Positions 1 through 9,141 are shown, counted from the stretch's first letter. The stretch: 64,000 nucleotides of DNA from an uncultured Ruminococcus sp. (GCA_900539095.1 UQAR01000001.1:1-64000); one strand, 5' to 3'. The notes: generated by a model not told the origin, from the sequence alone. Translations and numbers: made by a program.

Positions 1-14
1 ATAGGAGCGTTATT

Positions 15-155
15 ATGAATCTCGCTGACTGGATAGTGGTGATACTTCTGCTTTTGTGGGCAGTGGCGGCGGCAGTGAGCATATCAAGGCAAAAGAAAAG
101 TGGAAAATGCTGTGGCTGTTGCTCACACTGTCACAGCAGATGCGGCAAAAAATAA
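15..155 (+). CDS. FeoB-associated Cys-rich membrane protein (small)
   Basis: This is a 46-residue protein with ATG at 15, AGGAG about 8 bases upstream and TAA at 153-155. Residues 6-23 form one hydrophobic helix (tryptophans at 6 and 15). A basic stretch follows, then a cysteine cluster with cysteines at 32, 33, 35, 36, 39 and 43 and two histidines. One short membrane helix plus a C-terminal CCxCC-type tail is the known layout of the FeoB-associated Cys-rich protein family, encoded right after feoB in many Firmicutes. It may help ferrous iron uptake at the inner membrane, but the biochemical role of the family is not settled. feoB itself would lie upstream of the window, which I cannot see. 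A hairpin follows the stop. Confidence 0.8.
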   Translation: MNLADWIVVILLLLWAVAAAVSISRQKKSGKCCGCCSHCHSRCGKK

Positions 156-166
156 GGCTTAAAAAT

Positions 167-200
167 AGCGGAGAACTGCAAAAAGAATGCGTTCTCCGCT
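167..200 (+). terminator. Hairpin after the Cys-rich Feo gene
   Basis: A 10-base perfect stem (AGCGGAGAAC / GTTCTCCGCT) begins 11 bases after the stop codon. The downstream T-tract is poor (GTTTGC), so this is a weak intrinsic terminator or an mRNA 3'-end hairpin. Confidence 0.6.
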
Positions 201-274
201 GTTTGCATTAATACATAAGCAACAACATGGAAATTAAAAATTTACAATGCATCTGACTTTTTTCGTTAATACAC

Positions 275-303
275 CTGACAAATAAGCAAAAATGTGATAT
301 AAT
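275..303 (+). promoter_or_regulatory. Sigma-A-type promoter for the alpha/beta hydrolase
   Basis: CTGACA at 275-280 and TATAAT at 298-303 are separated by 17 bases. The gene start lies about 90 bases downstream. Confidence 0.75.
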
Positions 304-398
304 ATAGCTTGGGGCGAAGTTATCTACCCTGTTTTTTTTGAGATGCGGTTAGCTCAATCTAACTTTATAAAGAAAACCAACTTAGAAAGGTCGGTATT

Positions 399-1328
399 AT
401 GAAGAAACAATTTTTTAGCAATGAGAAAGACGGTTTTTATGGTACATATTATGAAAACCCAAAGGGTGCAAACTGCACAATGATAGGTCTGTTCGGCGAC
501 GATCCTAATGACTTTATGGCAAAGTGCGGAGCAAAATGGCTTCACAAAAATGGCGTGAACGTTATGTGTATGTCACCTGACGTGAAGAACTACAGCCATG
601 TGAATTTCCCGCTTGAAAGGATAGAGAACGCTATAAAGTGGCTCAAAAGTCATGGAAACAAAAAGATAGGCATAATGGGAATGAGTACGGCAGGAATGGA
701 TTCCCTTGTGGCAGCTTCATATTTCCCGGACATAACACTCACTTTCGGTCTTACGCCAAGCGACTTTGTATGGCAGGGCTTTGAGCAGGGCGAAAAAGAC
801 GGCTGCAAGGAATGGCCTATCCCTGACGCTTCCACACTTTCATGGCAGGGCAAGCCGCTTGCCTATATGCCGTTCGTTTATGCCCACCCTGAATACTATC
901 ACAAAATAGAAGAAGAAACCAAAGGCTCGGGAGATATAACACGAAGCACGCACCTTTTTATCGACTCTGAAAAGGCAAGAGAACATACAGAGGAAGAAAT
1001 GATAAAGGTTGAGAACATCAAGGGCAAGCTTATAATGGTGGGTGCTGATGACGACAGTTTCTGGGAGGCAGGAAAATACGTCCGCCGCATGGATAAGCGT
1101 TTGAAAGAACGCCCTCACGAGTGCGATTACGAAGCCCTGACTTACGAGCATGGAACGCACTTTGTGCTTCCTGAGACAATGCTCAGAAAAGCACTTCCTG
1201 TGGGACTTAAATTCGTAATGAAATTTATTTTCAAGGCTGCAAAGGACTACCCTAAGGAGTGCGAGCAGACAAGAAAGGATATCGACATACGACTTTCTGC
1301 GGCTTTAAAACAGTGGGTAGCTGAATAA
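399..1328 (+). CDS. alpha/beta hydrolase, BAAT/acyl-CoA thioester hydrolase-like
   Basis: The protein has 309 residues and no signal peptide, so it is probably cytoplasmic. The fold is suggested by a nucleophile elbow MGMSTAG with Ser96, a later acidic turn (VGADDD, about residues 215-220) and a histidine in YEHGTHF near residue 252. These three elements occur in the order expected for a Ser-Asp-His triad. The overall pattern resembles the C-terminal catalytic domain of bile-acid-CoA:amino acid N-acyltransferase/acyl-CoA thioesterases, which bacteria often carry as a free-standing hydrolase. The substrate cannot be read from the sequence. The start is ATG at 399 after AGAAAGG. It stands alone behind its own promoter and ends just before a palindromic repeat. 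Confidence 0.7.
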   Translation: MKKQFFSNEKDGFYGTYYENPKGANCTMIGLFGDDPNDFMAKCGAKWLHKNGVNVMCMSPDVKNYSHVNFPLERIENAIKWLKSHGNKKIGIMGMSTAGMDSLVAASYFPDITLTFGLTPSDFVWQGFEQGEKDGCKEWPIPDASTLSWQGKPLAYMPFVYAHPEYYHKIEEETKGSGDITRSTHLFIDSEKAREHTEEEMIKVENIKGKLIMVGADDDSFWEAGKYVRRMDKRLKERPHECDYEALTYEHGTHFVLPETMLRKALPVGLKFVMKFIFKAAKDYPKECEQTRKDIDIRLSAALKQWVAE

Positions 1329-1339
1329 AAAAGCCCATA

Positions 1340-1398
1340 AAATACGCTATTTTGTGTAGGGGCGACCTCTGGTCGCCCCTACATACAATAACGTATTT
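1340..1398. repeat. Dispersed GTAGGGG palindrome, copy 1 (extended)
   Basis: The core at 1356-1382 is a perfect inverted repeat (12-base arms ending GGGGCGACC / GGTCGCCCC around TCT). The symmetry continues imperfectly outward to AAATACG and CGTATTT. It lies between two convergent genes and could terminate both. It belongs to the family described in the findings. Confidence 0.85.
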
Positions 1399-1417
1399 AC
1401 GCATATTTGTTGACATA

Positions 1418-1900
1418 TCACAGATCTTTCAGATAAAAGTGATCCATAGTGCTGTGGACAACGAATTTCGGTCGCTCTATCTGCTTAAAGCCCAGCTTTT
1501 CGTATAATCTTATTGCAATTTTGAGGTTGGTATGGGTTTCAAGGTAAAGCTTTTTATAGCCGTTTTCCTTTGCCCAGTTTTCAGCCATACTCATAAGCTC
1601 CCTGCTGTAGCCTTTACCTTTTGCAGAGTCGTTAAGATACAGTTTTTGCAGCTCTGCCCAGTTTGGAACGCCTTTAAGCTCAGATATCCCCACGCCGCCT
1701 ACGACCTGCTCGCTTTCGTCTAAAGCTGTAAAATACACACGTTTCTCGCCGACGCTGTTATAATATGCACTCAAATGGTCAAGCTCATGGTCAAAATAAA
1801 CTGTCCCCGGAATATCCAGACCTGCTATTTTAAGATTTTCTCTTACTATAGCTGCAATGCTCTCGTCATCAGCCTCAGTTATTTTTCTGTATTTCAGCAT
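1418..1900 (-). CDS. GNAT family N-acetyltransferase
   Basis: This 160-residue protein covers a single GNAT domain. The acetyl-CoA binding motif A is visible around residues 88-100, where a beta strand (QKLYLN) leads into AKGKGYS, a form of the Q/RxxGxG/A loop. Motif B follows as ETHTNLKIAIRLYEKLGF near residues 120-138. GNAT enzymes move acetyl groups from acetyl-CoA to amines on small molecules or proteins; the acceptor here is unknown. ATG at 1900 is preceded by AGGAAAGG. The gene begins 32 bases after the stop of tex on the same strand, so the two may share a transcript. Confidence 0.85.
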   Translation of the reverse strand: MLKYRKITEADDESIAAIVRENLKIAGLDIPGTVYFDHELDHLSAYYNSVGEKRVYFTALDESEQVVGGVGISELKGVPNWAELQKLYLNDSAKGKGYSRELMSMAENWAKENGYKKLYLETHTNLKIAIRLYEKLGFKQIERPKFVVHSTMDHFYLKDL

Positions 1901-1932
1901 TTTAGCTCAACGACCTTTCCTGTTTCAGAGCA

Positions 1933-4083
1933 TTAGACCTTAGGCTTTTTCATAGTCAGTGAGATACGCTTTTTCCTTAGGTCAACATCAAGTACCCAAA
2001 CTTTCACTACCTCGCCGACCTTTACGACCTCAAGAGGGTGCTTTATATATCTGTCGCACATCTGAGAAATGTGCACAAGTCCGTCCTCATGAACGCCGAT
2101 ATCAACGAACGCACCGAAGTCTATAACGTTTCTTACAGTGCCCATAAGCTCCATGCCAGGTTTCAGGTCTTTAAGCTCCATAATGTCGCCGCTCCTCATA
2201 AGCGGTGGCGGCAGCTCGTCACGAGGGTCACGGCCAGGCTTTTCAAGCTCTCCCACTATGTCCTTGAGGGTCGGTGCACCGATGCCGATATCTGCGGCAA
2301 GCTTTTTCATGCCCATTGCATTGACCTTTTCCGCTATCTGCTTTACATCGCCCATATCCGCAAGGCTCAGTCCGCATCTGTCGATAAGAGCCTGTGCGGC
2401 CTTATATGACTCAGGGTGAACAGCAGTGTTGTCAAGAGGATTTTTTCCTCCACGAACTCTCAAAAATCCTGCACACTGCTCAAATGCCTTTGCTCCAAGC
2501 TTTGGCACTTTCATAAGCTGCTTTCTCTCTGTGAAAGCACCGTTCTCCTCACGATAGGAAACGATATTCTTTGCCACGGTCATGTTTATTCCCGAAATGT
2601 AAGACAGCAGCGAATATGACGCCGTATTAAGGTCAACGCCCACTGAGTTTACGCAGTCCTCAACAACGCCCTTCAAAGCCTCGTCCATTCTCGCCTTTGG
2701 CATATCGTGCTGATACTGTCCCACGCCTATTGCCTTAGGGTCTATCTTCACAAGCTCCGCCAGAGGGTCTTGCAGACGGCGTGCTATAGACACTGCCGAA
2801 CGCAGCGAAACGTCATACTCAGGAAACTCCTCAGCCGCAAGCTTTGACGCAGAATAAACTGACGCTCCTGCCTCAGACACCACCATGTAAGAAACTTTCT
2901 GCGGTATCTCTTTAAGCAGCTCTGCTGTGAACTGCTCTGTTTCCCGTGAGGCTGTGCCGTTGCCGATAGATATGGTGGTAACGCCGTATTTCTTTATAAA
3001 TCCCGTCAAAATACGTTTTGCACGTTCAGTGTCCTTTCTCGGCGGAGTGATATAGATTATCGCCGTGTCGAGCACCTTGCCTGTGGCGTTGACCACAGCG
3101 GTCTTGCAGCCGTGGGCATATCCTGGGTCAAGACCAAGGGTAACGGTATCCTTAACAGGCGGCTGCATAAGGAGCTGTCTGAGGTTTGAAGAGAACACCT
3201 TTATCGCACCCTCCTGAGCGTTTGCAGAAAGTTCAGCCCTTATCTCACGCTCTATGGACGGATAGATGAGCCTTTTGTAGCCGTCCTCGCAGGCAGCCGT
3301 AACAAGCTTTCCGCACTCTGACTTATTTTTCACATATCTTGACACGCAGGCTCTCTCTCCTGCTCCCTCAGGCACATTCACTGATACCTTCAGCACGCCC
3401 TCTTTTTCGCCTCTGTCCAAAGCCAAAACTCTGTGACCTGCTATCTTTCCCACAGCCTCAGCGTAGTCATAATAATTCTCATACACCGACTCGGCATTCT
3501 CGTCAGACGCTTTTGAGCTTATCACGCCTATCTGCGAAAACAGCGTTCTTATGTATTTTCTCAGGTCAGCGTCGTCAGAGATATCCTCCGCAATGATATC
3601 CATTGCACCCTGCAACGCCTCATCAGCCGACTTCACGCCCTTTTCCTCATCAATGAATTTTGCACCCTCAGCCTGTGGGTCAGTTTTCATATCCTGCTCT
3701 ATGATAAGTTTTGCCAGCGGTTCAAGCCCCTTTTCTCTTGCCACAGAGGCTCTTGTCTTACGCTTTGGCTTGAACGGTCTGTAAATGTCCTCGACCTCCA
3801 CAAGGGTCTTTGCATTTGCGATAGCCGTCATTATCTCGTCTGTCATCTTCTCCTGCTCGGCGATAGAAGAGATTATCTCACCTTTACGCTTTTCAAGATT
3901 TCTAAGATATGTGAGCCTGTCGCTTATCTCTCTGAGCACCTGATCGTCCAGCGAGCCTGTCAGCTCTTTTCTGTATCGTGCAATAAACGGTATAGTCTTA
4001 TCGTCATCAAGCAGTGCCACAGTGTTGTCTATCTGCTCCTGCCTAAGCTTGAATTCTTCCGCAAGGGTCTTATTAATATCCAT
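1933..4083 (-). CDS. tex: Tex family S1 RNA-binding transcription accessory protein
   Basis: The protein has 716 residues, close to the usual Tex length. In order it shows the helical Tex N-terminal region (1-190), the YqgF/RNase H-like fold (about 290-420, with LGLDPGYAHGCKTAVV), a helix-hairpin-helix region (about 460-530, LLSYISGINMTVAKNIV) and a C-terminal S1 domain (about 625-700, GTVRNVIDFGAFVDIGV). Tex binds nucleic acid and affects transcription and ribosome-associated processes. ATG at 4083 is preferred over longer in-frame starts because AGAAGGA lies 11 bases upstream and the residue order MDINKTLAEEF fits the family start. A GNAT gene follows on the same strand. Confidence 0.93.
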   Translation of the reverse strand: MDINKTLAEEFKLRQEQIDNTVALLDDDKTIPFIARYRKELTGSLDDQVLREISDRLTYLRNLEKRKGEIISSIAEQEKMTDEIMTAIANAKTLVEVEDIYRPFKPKRKTRASVAREKGLEPLAKLIIEQDMKTDPQAEGAKFIDEEKGVKSADEALQGAMDIIAEDISDDADLRKYIRTLFSQIGVISSKASDENAESVYENYYDYAEAVGKIAGHRVLALDRGEKEGVLKVSVNVPEGAGERACVSRYVKNKSECGKLVTAACEDGYKRLIYPSIEREIRAELSANAQEGAIKVFSSNLRQLLMQPPVKDTVTLGLDPGYAHGCKTAVVNATGKVLDTAIIYITPPRKDTERAKRILTGFIKKYGVTTISIGNGTASRETEQFTAELLKEIPQKVSYMVVSEAGASVYSASKLAAEEFPEYDVSLRSAVSIARRLQDPLAELVKIDPKAIGVGQYQHDMPKARMDEALKGVVEDCVNSVGVDLNTASYSLLSYISGINMTVAKNIVSYREENGAFTERKQLMKVPKLGAKAFEQCAGFLRVRGGKNPLDNTAVHPESYKAAQALIDRCGLSLADMGDVKQIAEKVNAMGMKKLAADIGIGAPTLKDIVGELEKPGRDPRDELPPPLMRSGDIMELKDLKPGMELMGTVRNVIDFGAFVDIGVHEDGLVHISQMCDRYIKHPLEVVKVGEVVKVWVLDVDLRKKRISLTMKKPKV

Positions 4084-4237
4084 GTTTTTACCAATCCTTC
4101 TTATTACTTTTTGCGTATCATCATATATATCATTATAACATATTTTCATAAAAAGTGCAACGAAAATGCTGTCGCAAAATATTATATTATACATATAGGA
4201 TTTATCAGAAAATTAATAAAAGCAGGCAAAAATCCAC

Positions 4238-4266
4238 TTGAAAAAAGGGCTTGGATATGTTATCAT
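4238..4266 (+). promoter_or_regulatory. Promoter for tcdA
   Basis: TTGAAA at 4238-4243 and TATCAT at 4261-4266 are separated by 17 bases, 33 bases before the tcdA start. Confidence 0.6.
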
Positions 4267-4298
4267 AAAAGAATAAAACAGTATTCAGGAGTGTTTAT

Positions 4299-5054
4299 AT
4301 GCTAAATCAGTTTTCAAGGACCGAGCTTTTGTTCGGCAAAGAGGCAATGGAAAAGCTCAGCCACAGCAGGGTGGCAGTTTTCGGCATTGGTGGCGTGGGA
4401 GGCTATGCTGTTGAGGCACTTGCAAGGAGCGGCGTTGGCGAGCTTGACCTTATAGATGATGACAGAGTTTGTCTGACAAACATTAACCGTCAGATATTCG
4501 CAACAAGAAAAACAGTGGGCAGATACAAGGTCGATGTGGCGGAGGAGCGTGTCCATGACATTTGCCCTGACATAAAGGTGAACACATACAAGTGCTTTTA
4601 TATGCCTGACACTGCGGATCAGTTCGATTTTACTCAGTATGATTATGTTATCGACGCCATTGACACTGTCACAGGCAAGCTCGAGATAATAAAGCGTGCA
4701 AACGCCGCAGGAACGCCTGTTATATCCTCTATGGGTGCAGGCAACAAGCTTGACCCTACAGCATTCCGTGTGGCTGATATCTATCAGACAAAGGTCTGCC
4801 CGCTTGCTAAGGTAATGAGGCGTGAGCTTAAAAAGGCTGGTATAAAGTCGCTGAAAGTGGTCTATTCAGAGGAACAGCCTATAAGACCAATAGAGGACAT
4901 GGCTATCTCCTGCCGCCAGCACTGCATATGCCCTCCGGGCACAGAAAGAAAATGCACTGTCCGCCGTGACATACCGGGGTCAACAGCATTTGTTCCGTCA
5001 GTAGTGGGACTTATCATTGCAGGAGAAGTTATAAAAGATATTGCAAACAAGTAA
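4299..5054 (+). CDS. tcdA: tRNA threonylcarbamoyladenosine dehydratase
   Basis: This is a 251-residue ThiF/MoeB/HesA-fold (E1-like) protein. The nucleotide-binding loop GIGGVGGY is at residues 29-36, followed by the acidic strand LIDDDRVCLTNINRQ (about 50-64) that binds Mg-ATP. The late cysteine pair in CRQHCICPPG is typical of the TcdA/YgdL branch rather than MoeB or ThiF. TcdA cyclises t6A to ct6A at position 37 of ANN-decoding tRNAs, using ATP. The start at 4299 has AGGAG eight bases upstream. The gene stands alone and faces the suf operon tail to tail across a shared terminator. No csdE/csdA partner is adjacent, although a cysteine desulfurase (sufS) is nearby. Confidence 0.9.
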   Translation: MLNQFSRTELLFGKEAMEKLSHSRVAVFGIGGVGGYAVEALARSGVGELDLIDDDRVCLTNINRQIFATRKTVGRYKVDVAEERVHDICPDIKVNTYKCFYMPDTADQFDFTQYDYVIDAIDTVTGKLEIIKRANAAGTPVISSMGAGNKLDPTAFRVADIYQTKVCPLAKVMRRELKKAGIKSLKVVYSEEQPIRPIEDMAISCRQHCICPPGTERKCTVRRDIPGSTAFVPSVVGLIIAGEVIKDIANK

Positions 5055-5072
5055 AAAAATACATCATTTATC

Positions 5073-5100
5073 TGTAGGTGCGAACAGTGTTCGCCCACCT
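5073..5100. repeat. Dispersed GTAGGGG palindrome, copy 2
   Basis: AGGTGCGAAC and GTTCGCCCACCT form an inverted repeat around AGT just after tcdA. It is a member of the dispersed family, with T replacing G in the first arm and a compensating A in the second. Confidence 0.8.
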
Positions 5101-5111
5101 TTTGTTGTATA

Positions 5112-5149
5112 AAAAATACCGCCGAGAAAATCCTCAGCGGTATTTTTTT
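5112..5149. terminator. Bidirectional intrinsic terminator between tcdA and sufU
   Basis: AATACCGCCGAG and CTCAGCGGTATT pair around a short loop. There is an A-run on one side and a T-run on the other, so it can end both convergent transcripts. Confidence 0.9.
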
Positions 5150-5573
5150 ATTTCTCTTTTAACGCCTCCGAAAGCGTTCTCCAGCCAAGCATCGCACACT
5201 TTACTCTTGCAGGCATATGTGAGATATCCTTGAGGGCTGACGCCTCTTCAAGGCTGTCTATCTCCTCGTCAGACGCCTCGCCTCTTATCATTCTCATGAA
5301 AATGTCCGCATATTCCAAAGCCTTTTCCTTGCTCTGACCTATTATCATGCCGAGCATTATATCCGTTGACGCCTGAGATATCGCACAGCCGTCGCCCACA
5401 AACGCTCCGTCCGTGATGATATCGCCGTCAGTTTTCAGCTTTAACTGTATCTCGTCGCCGCAGCTTGGATTTATTCCGTCCAGCACAATGTCTGCGTCCT
5501 CTATATCATGCTTGAAATCAGGGTGCATATTGTGCTCTGTAAGTATCTCATTGTAAAAATTTCTATTTTCCAT
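5148..5573 (-). CDS. sufU: Fe-S cluster assembly sulfur-transfer protein SufU
   Basis: The protein has 141 residues with the SufU/IscU-like fold. The metal and sulfur ligands are visible: Cys38 in NPSCGD with Asp40, Cys63 in GDGCAIS and Cys126 in VKCAMLGW. This matches the zinc site of Firmicute SufU (Cys, Asp, Cys, Cys). SufU takes persulfide sulfur from SufS and passes it to the SufBCD scaffold. It is the last gene of sufCBDSU and overlaps the end of sufS by 11 bases, which fits translational coupling. A terminator lies directly downstream. Confidence 0.95.
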   Translation of the reverse strand: MENRNFYNEILTEHNMHPDFKHDIEDADIVLDGINPSCGDEIQLKLKTDGDIITDGAFVGDGCAISQASTDIMLGMIIGQSKEKALEYADIFMRMIRGEASDEEIDSLEEASALKDISHMPARVKCAMLGWRTLSEALKEK

Positions 5574-6774
5574 AACCCATTCGCTCCCTGACAGTTGAAA
5601 GACTGTCTAAAAATTTGTCTGCGTCCTCTTTGGTATTGTAAAAAGCAAAACTTGCTCTCACTGTTGAACGATAGCCAAGGTATTCAAGCAGCGGCTGTGC
5701 ACAGTGATGACCTGCTCTTACTGCAATGCCGTCTGCCGCAAGTATCTCGCTCACGTCATGAGGGTGAACATTGTCCACCGTAAAGGTCAAAATGCCGTTA
5801 TGCTCCTCCGCAAGTTCCGAGCCAAGTATGTTTATGTGAGCAATTTCTTTCATTTTCTCAAAGGCATATGCCGATACCTCAAGCTCTCTCTTGTGTATCT
5901 CCTCAAAGCCAATGCCATTCACATAGTCTATAGCCGCTTTCAGTCCCACAGCACCTGCCGCATTGACAGTGCCAGCCTCGAACTTGTGAGGCAGCTCAGC
6001 ATACACCGCCGATGTCCTTGACACCGACTCTATCATCTCGCCGCCTGTAAGAAACGGCGGCATTTTTTCGAGCAACTCACGCCTGCCGTAAAGCACGCCT
6101 ATGCCCATTGGTCCATAAAGCTTGTGACCTGAAAACGCAAAGAAATCCACCCCAAGCTTTTTCACGTCCACCGCAATATGCGGCGTGCTCTGTGCACCGT
6201 CTGCCACAATGACGGCATTTTTGCTGTGAGCAAGCTGTGCAAGCTTTTCTATAGGATATTCTCTGCCAAGCACGTTTGAAAGCTGCGTCACCGCCACTAT
6301 CTTAGTGCGGTCTGTGATAAGCTTTTCCGCCTTGTTAAGGTCAAGACTGCCGTCCTTTTCACATTCAAGGAATTTAAGCTCCGCACCCGTCCGCCTGCAA
6401 ACCATTTGCCACGGCAAAAGGTCGCTGTGGTGTTCCATTATGGAAACCACCACCTCGTCGCCCTTTTTCAGGTTAGAAAGCCCATAGCTGTATGCCACAA
6501 GATTTATGCTCTCTGTGGTGTTGCGTGTAAAAATTATCTCCTGCACAGACTTCGCACCGATAAAGTCACGCACCGCCTTTCGTGCATTCTCATAATCCTC
6601 CGTTGCCTGAACGCTCAGCTCATAAATGCCACGGAGAGGATTTGCATTGTGGCAGGTGTAAAAATCTTTTTCAGCGTCAATAACGCATTTCGGTCGCTGT
6701 GCAGTTGCAGCGTTGTCGATATAAACCGTTTTATCCTGCATAAGAAGTGGAAAATCCGTCTTGTATCCCTGCAT
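5563..6774 (-). CDS. sufS: Cysteine desulfurase SufS
   Basis: The protein has 403 residues, as usual for group II cysteine desulfurases. The PLP Schiff-base lysine is Lys218 in FSGHKLYGP, a PLP-binding aspartate is in VADGAQS (about 192), and the catalytic cysteine is Cys358 in RAGHHCAQP. The RxGHHCAQP context is typical of SufS rather than IscS or NifS. It removes sulfur from L-cysteine as an enzyme-bound persulfide and releases alanine. ATG at 6774 lies five bases after the sufD stop. Confidence 0.96.
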   Translation of the reverse strand: MQGYKTDFPLLMQDKTVYIDNAATAQRPKCVIDAEKDFYTCHNANPLRGIYELSVQATEDYENARKAVRDFIGAKSVQEIIFTRNTTESINLVAYSYGLSNLKKGDEVVVSIMEHHSDLLPWQMVCRRTGAELKFLECEKDGSLDLNKAEKLITDRTKIVAVTQLSNVLGREYPIEKLAQLAHSKNAVIVADGAQSTPHIAVDVKKLGVDFFAFSGHKLYGPMGIGVLYGRRELLEKMPPFLTGGEMIESVSRTSAVYAELPHKFEAGTVNAAGAVGLKAAIDYVNGIGFEEIHKRELEVSAYAFEKMKEIAHINILGSELAEEHNGILTFTVDNVHPHDVSEILAADGIAVRAGHHCAQPLLEYLGYRSTVRASFAFYNTKEDADKFLDSLSTVRERMGYGK

Positions 6775-6779
6775 TTATC

Positions 6780-7712
6780 TCATTCCTCTGTATCAGTTTT
6801 TATTCCCATGGCTTTTTCAGCCTCCGCCGCAAACTCGCCGTCCTCAGCCATATGGATAAGCCTTTCAACAGCGGCGTAAGCCATTATCCTCTCGGCAGTT
6901 TCACGGTCGATGCCTCTGCTTTCAAAATAGAACATGGTGTCAGCGTCAAGCTCGCCGATAGTAGCACCGTGAGTGCCCTCCACATTTTCCTCTGCACAAA
7001 GAATAAGCGGAACAGTCTTGTTCACCACATCGTCCCCAAGCATGAGCACAGTTTCGTTCTCGCTCCCCACAGAATCGGCAGAGCCTTTCTTGAAATCTAT
7101 CGTTCCACGGAAAACCTTTTTCGCACTGTCGGTCAAAGCACCGTTCACTGTGATAAGGCTCTCCGTCTTTTTACCAAAATGGTCAGCCACGATGTTATAG
7201 TCTATAGTCTGTGAATTTCTTCCCAGATAAGCGGCGTCAGCGTCAAATCTCGCTCCGTCACCGCTGAGAGTAACGTGGTCGTCGCTGTAAATATCGCCGC
7301 TGCCTATCATGACAGTCATAATGTGAATGTGAGAACCCTCTCCACATTCCGCCCTGACCTCGTGGCGGACAAGTCCGTTTTCTGACGGCTCAAGGAGCAT
7401 GACGAGCCTTACGTCCGCACCCTCGCCAAGGGTAACGTTCACCCTTGACAGCATAGGAGCGTTTCCTTTGCAAACTTCAAAAATAACGCCCTTTGCAGTC
7501 TTTTCAGCCGTTACGTTCACGACCTTTTCAGTATAACCCTCTGCACCGCTGTTGTCAAGCCTTACAGGCTCGTTCTTTTCATCTTTCTTAAAGACGATGC
7601 TTTCCTCAGTTTTCGCTGCACTTTCGCTGTCCCACTGTATCTCGGCACTGTTCACCTTGAGGAAGTTCCACGTTTTTGTCGGCAGCTTGTCTATCAGGAT
7701 ATTTTTAGTCAT
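6780..7712 (-). CDS. sufD: SufBCD scaffold component SufD
   Basis: This 310-residue protein carries the SufBD beta-helix core. It is shorter than SufB and has the weaker C-terminal motif seen in SufD: GATIGELDADTMFYFESRGID, about residues 255-275. It forms a heteromeric scaffold with SufB and the ATPase SufC. I choose ATG at 7712 because GGAAAGGAG lies eight bases before it; a GTG at 7721 sits inside that ribosome-binding site. It is the third gene in the operon. The N-terminal half is divergent, as is common for SufD. Confidence 0.92.
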   Translation of the reverse strand: MTKNILIDKLPTKTWNFLKVNSAEIQWDSESAAKTEESIVFKKDEKNEPVRLDNSGAEGYTEKVVNVTAEKTAKGVIFEVCKGNAPMLSRVNVTLGEGADVRLVMLLEPSENGLVRHEVRAECGEGSHIHIMTVMIGSGDIYSDDHVTLSGDGARFDADAAYLGRNSQTIDYNIVADHFGKKTESLITVNGALTDSAKKVFRGTIDFKKGSADSVGSENETVLMLGDDVVNKTVPLILCAEENVEGTHGATIGELDADTMFYFESRGIDRETAERIMAYAAVERLIHMAEDGEFAAEAEKAMGIKTDTEE

Positions 7713-7731
7713 TTTAAGCACTCCTTTCCCG

Positions 7732-9141
7732 TCAGCCTATGCTGCCTTTCATTTCAAGTCTTATAAGATTGTTCATTTCCACCGCATATTCCACAGGCAG
7801 TTCCTTTGAAACGTTGTCTGCAAATCCGCTTACAATAAGAGCCCTTGCGTCCTCTTCTGTCATGCCACGGCTCATAAGATAGAAAACTGCGTCGCCGCTT
7901 ATGCTGCCTATCTTCGCCTCGTGACCGATAGCGGCGTCCTTTGTGCGGATATCCATTGCAGGGATAGTGTCAGACCTTGACTCAGAATCAAGCATAAGCG
8001 ACTGGCACGATACCGATGACTTAGCCTTTTTCGCACTCTTTTCCACCACCACGCTGCTCCTGAATGTGCTTATTCCGCCGCTCTTGCTTATTGAACGTGT
8101 GTTCATAAAGGAGCTTGTGTTCTTGCCCACATGAACGACCTTTGCACCGGTGTCAAGATTTTGTCCGCTGCCTGCAAATGTAACGCCTGTGAACTCCATT
8201 TTAGAATTGTCGCCCTTCAAAATGCTCATAGGGTAAAGGCAGCCGATATGAGAACCGAATGAACCTGATATCCATTCGATAGTTCCGCCCTCTTCCACAA
8301 TGGCACGCTTTGTGTTAAGGTTATACATATTCTTCGACCAGTTCTCGATAGTGGAATATCTGAGCTTTGCGTTCTTTTTAACATAAAGCTCCACACAGCC
8401 TGCGTGAAGATTTGCAACGTTATATTTCGGAGCAGAGCAGCCCTCGATAAAGTGCAGGCTCGCACCCTCGTCAACTATGATAAGCGTATGTTCAAACTGA
8501 CCTGCACCCTTTGCGTTGAGCCTGAAATATGATTGCAGCGGTATAGAAAGCTGCACGCCCTTAGGCACATACACAAACGAGCCGCCCGACCACACTGCAC
8601 CATGCAAAGCCGCAAACTTGTGATCCCTCGGCGTAACAAGTTTCATGAAATATTTCCTCACCATGTCGGCATATTCGCCCTTCATGGCACTTTCGATATC
8701 CATATAAACAACGCCCTCCCTAGCTACCTCGGAACGCACGTTATGATAAACAAGCTCCGAGTCATACTGTGCACCAACGCCTGCCAGAGATTTTCTCTCC
8801 GCCTGCGGTATGCCCAGTCTTTCAAAGGTGTCCTTTATATCCTGCGGAACGTTTTTCCAGTTGTTCTGCATTTTCGTGTTCGGTCTTACATATGTGGCAA
8901 TGTTGTCCATATCAAGGCCCTCAAGTGACGGACCCCAGTCCGGAGTCGGTATCTCGTTATAGATCTGCAAAGACTGCAATCTGAACTGCTGCATCCATAC
9001 AGGGTCGTTTTTCTCTTTTGATATCTTCTCTATTATTTCAGGCGTCAGACCGCTTTTTATACGGTAAGCGTCATTTTCAACATCTTTTATATCATAAATA
9101 CTGCGGTCAATATCCATGACCTGACTTTTTTCTTTCATCAT
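7732..9141 (-). CDS. sufB: Fe-S scaffold protein SufB
   Basis: The protein has 469 residues, the usual SufB length. The family core is clear: VPKGVQLSIPLQSYFRLN (about 195), FIEGCSAP with a conserved cysteine (about 232), the long right-handed beta-helix, and the C-terminal GHEAKIGSISGDAVFYLMSRG. SufB carries the nascent cluster on the SufBC2D complex. Two adjacent ATGs (9141 and 9138) follow GAGGTG and either could be used; a GTG at 9147 lies within the ribosome-binding site. It lies between sufC and sufD. Confidence 0.96.
   Translation of the reverse strand: MMKEKSQVMDIDRSIYDIKDVENDAYRIKSGLTPEIIEKISKEKNDPVWMQQFRLQSLQIYNEIPTPDWGPSLEGLDMDNIATYVRPNTKMQNNWKNVPQDIKDTFERLGIPQAERKSLAGVGAQYDSELVYHNVRSEVAREGVVYMDIESAMKGEYADMVRKYFMKLVTPRDHKFAALHGAVWSGGSFVYVPKGVQLSIPLQSYFRLNAKGAGQFEHTLIIVDEGASLHFIEGCSAPKYNVANLHAGCVELYVKKNAKLRYSTIENWSKNMYNLNTKRAIVEEGGTIEWISGSFGSHIGCLYPMSILKGDNSKMEFTGVTFAGSGQNLDTGAKVVHVGKNTSSFMNTRSISKSGGISTFRSSVVVEKSAKKAKSSVSCQSLMLDSESRSDTIPAMDIRTKDAAIGHEAKIGSISGDAVFYLMSRGMTEEDARALIVSGFADNVSKELPVEYAVEMNNLIRLEMKGSIG

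Noticed and set aside
4084..4194. N-terminal extension of tex
   Set aside because: The added residues are hydrophobic and unlike Tex; AGAAGGA lies before ATG at 4083.
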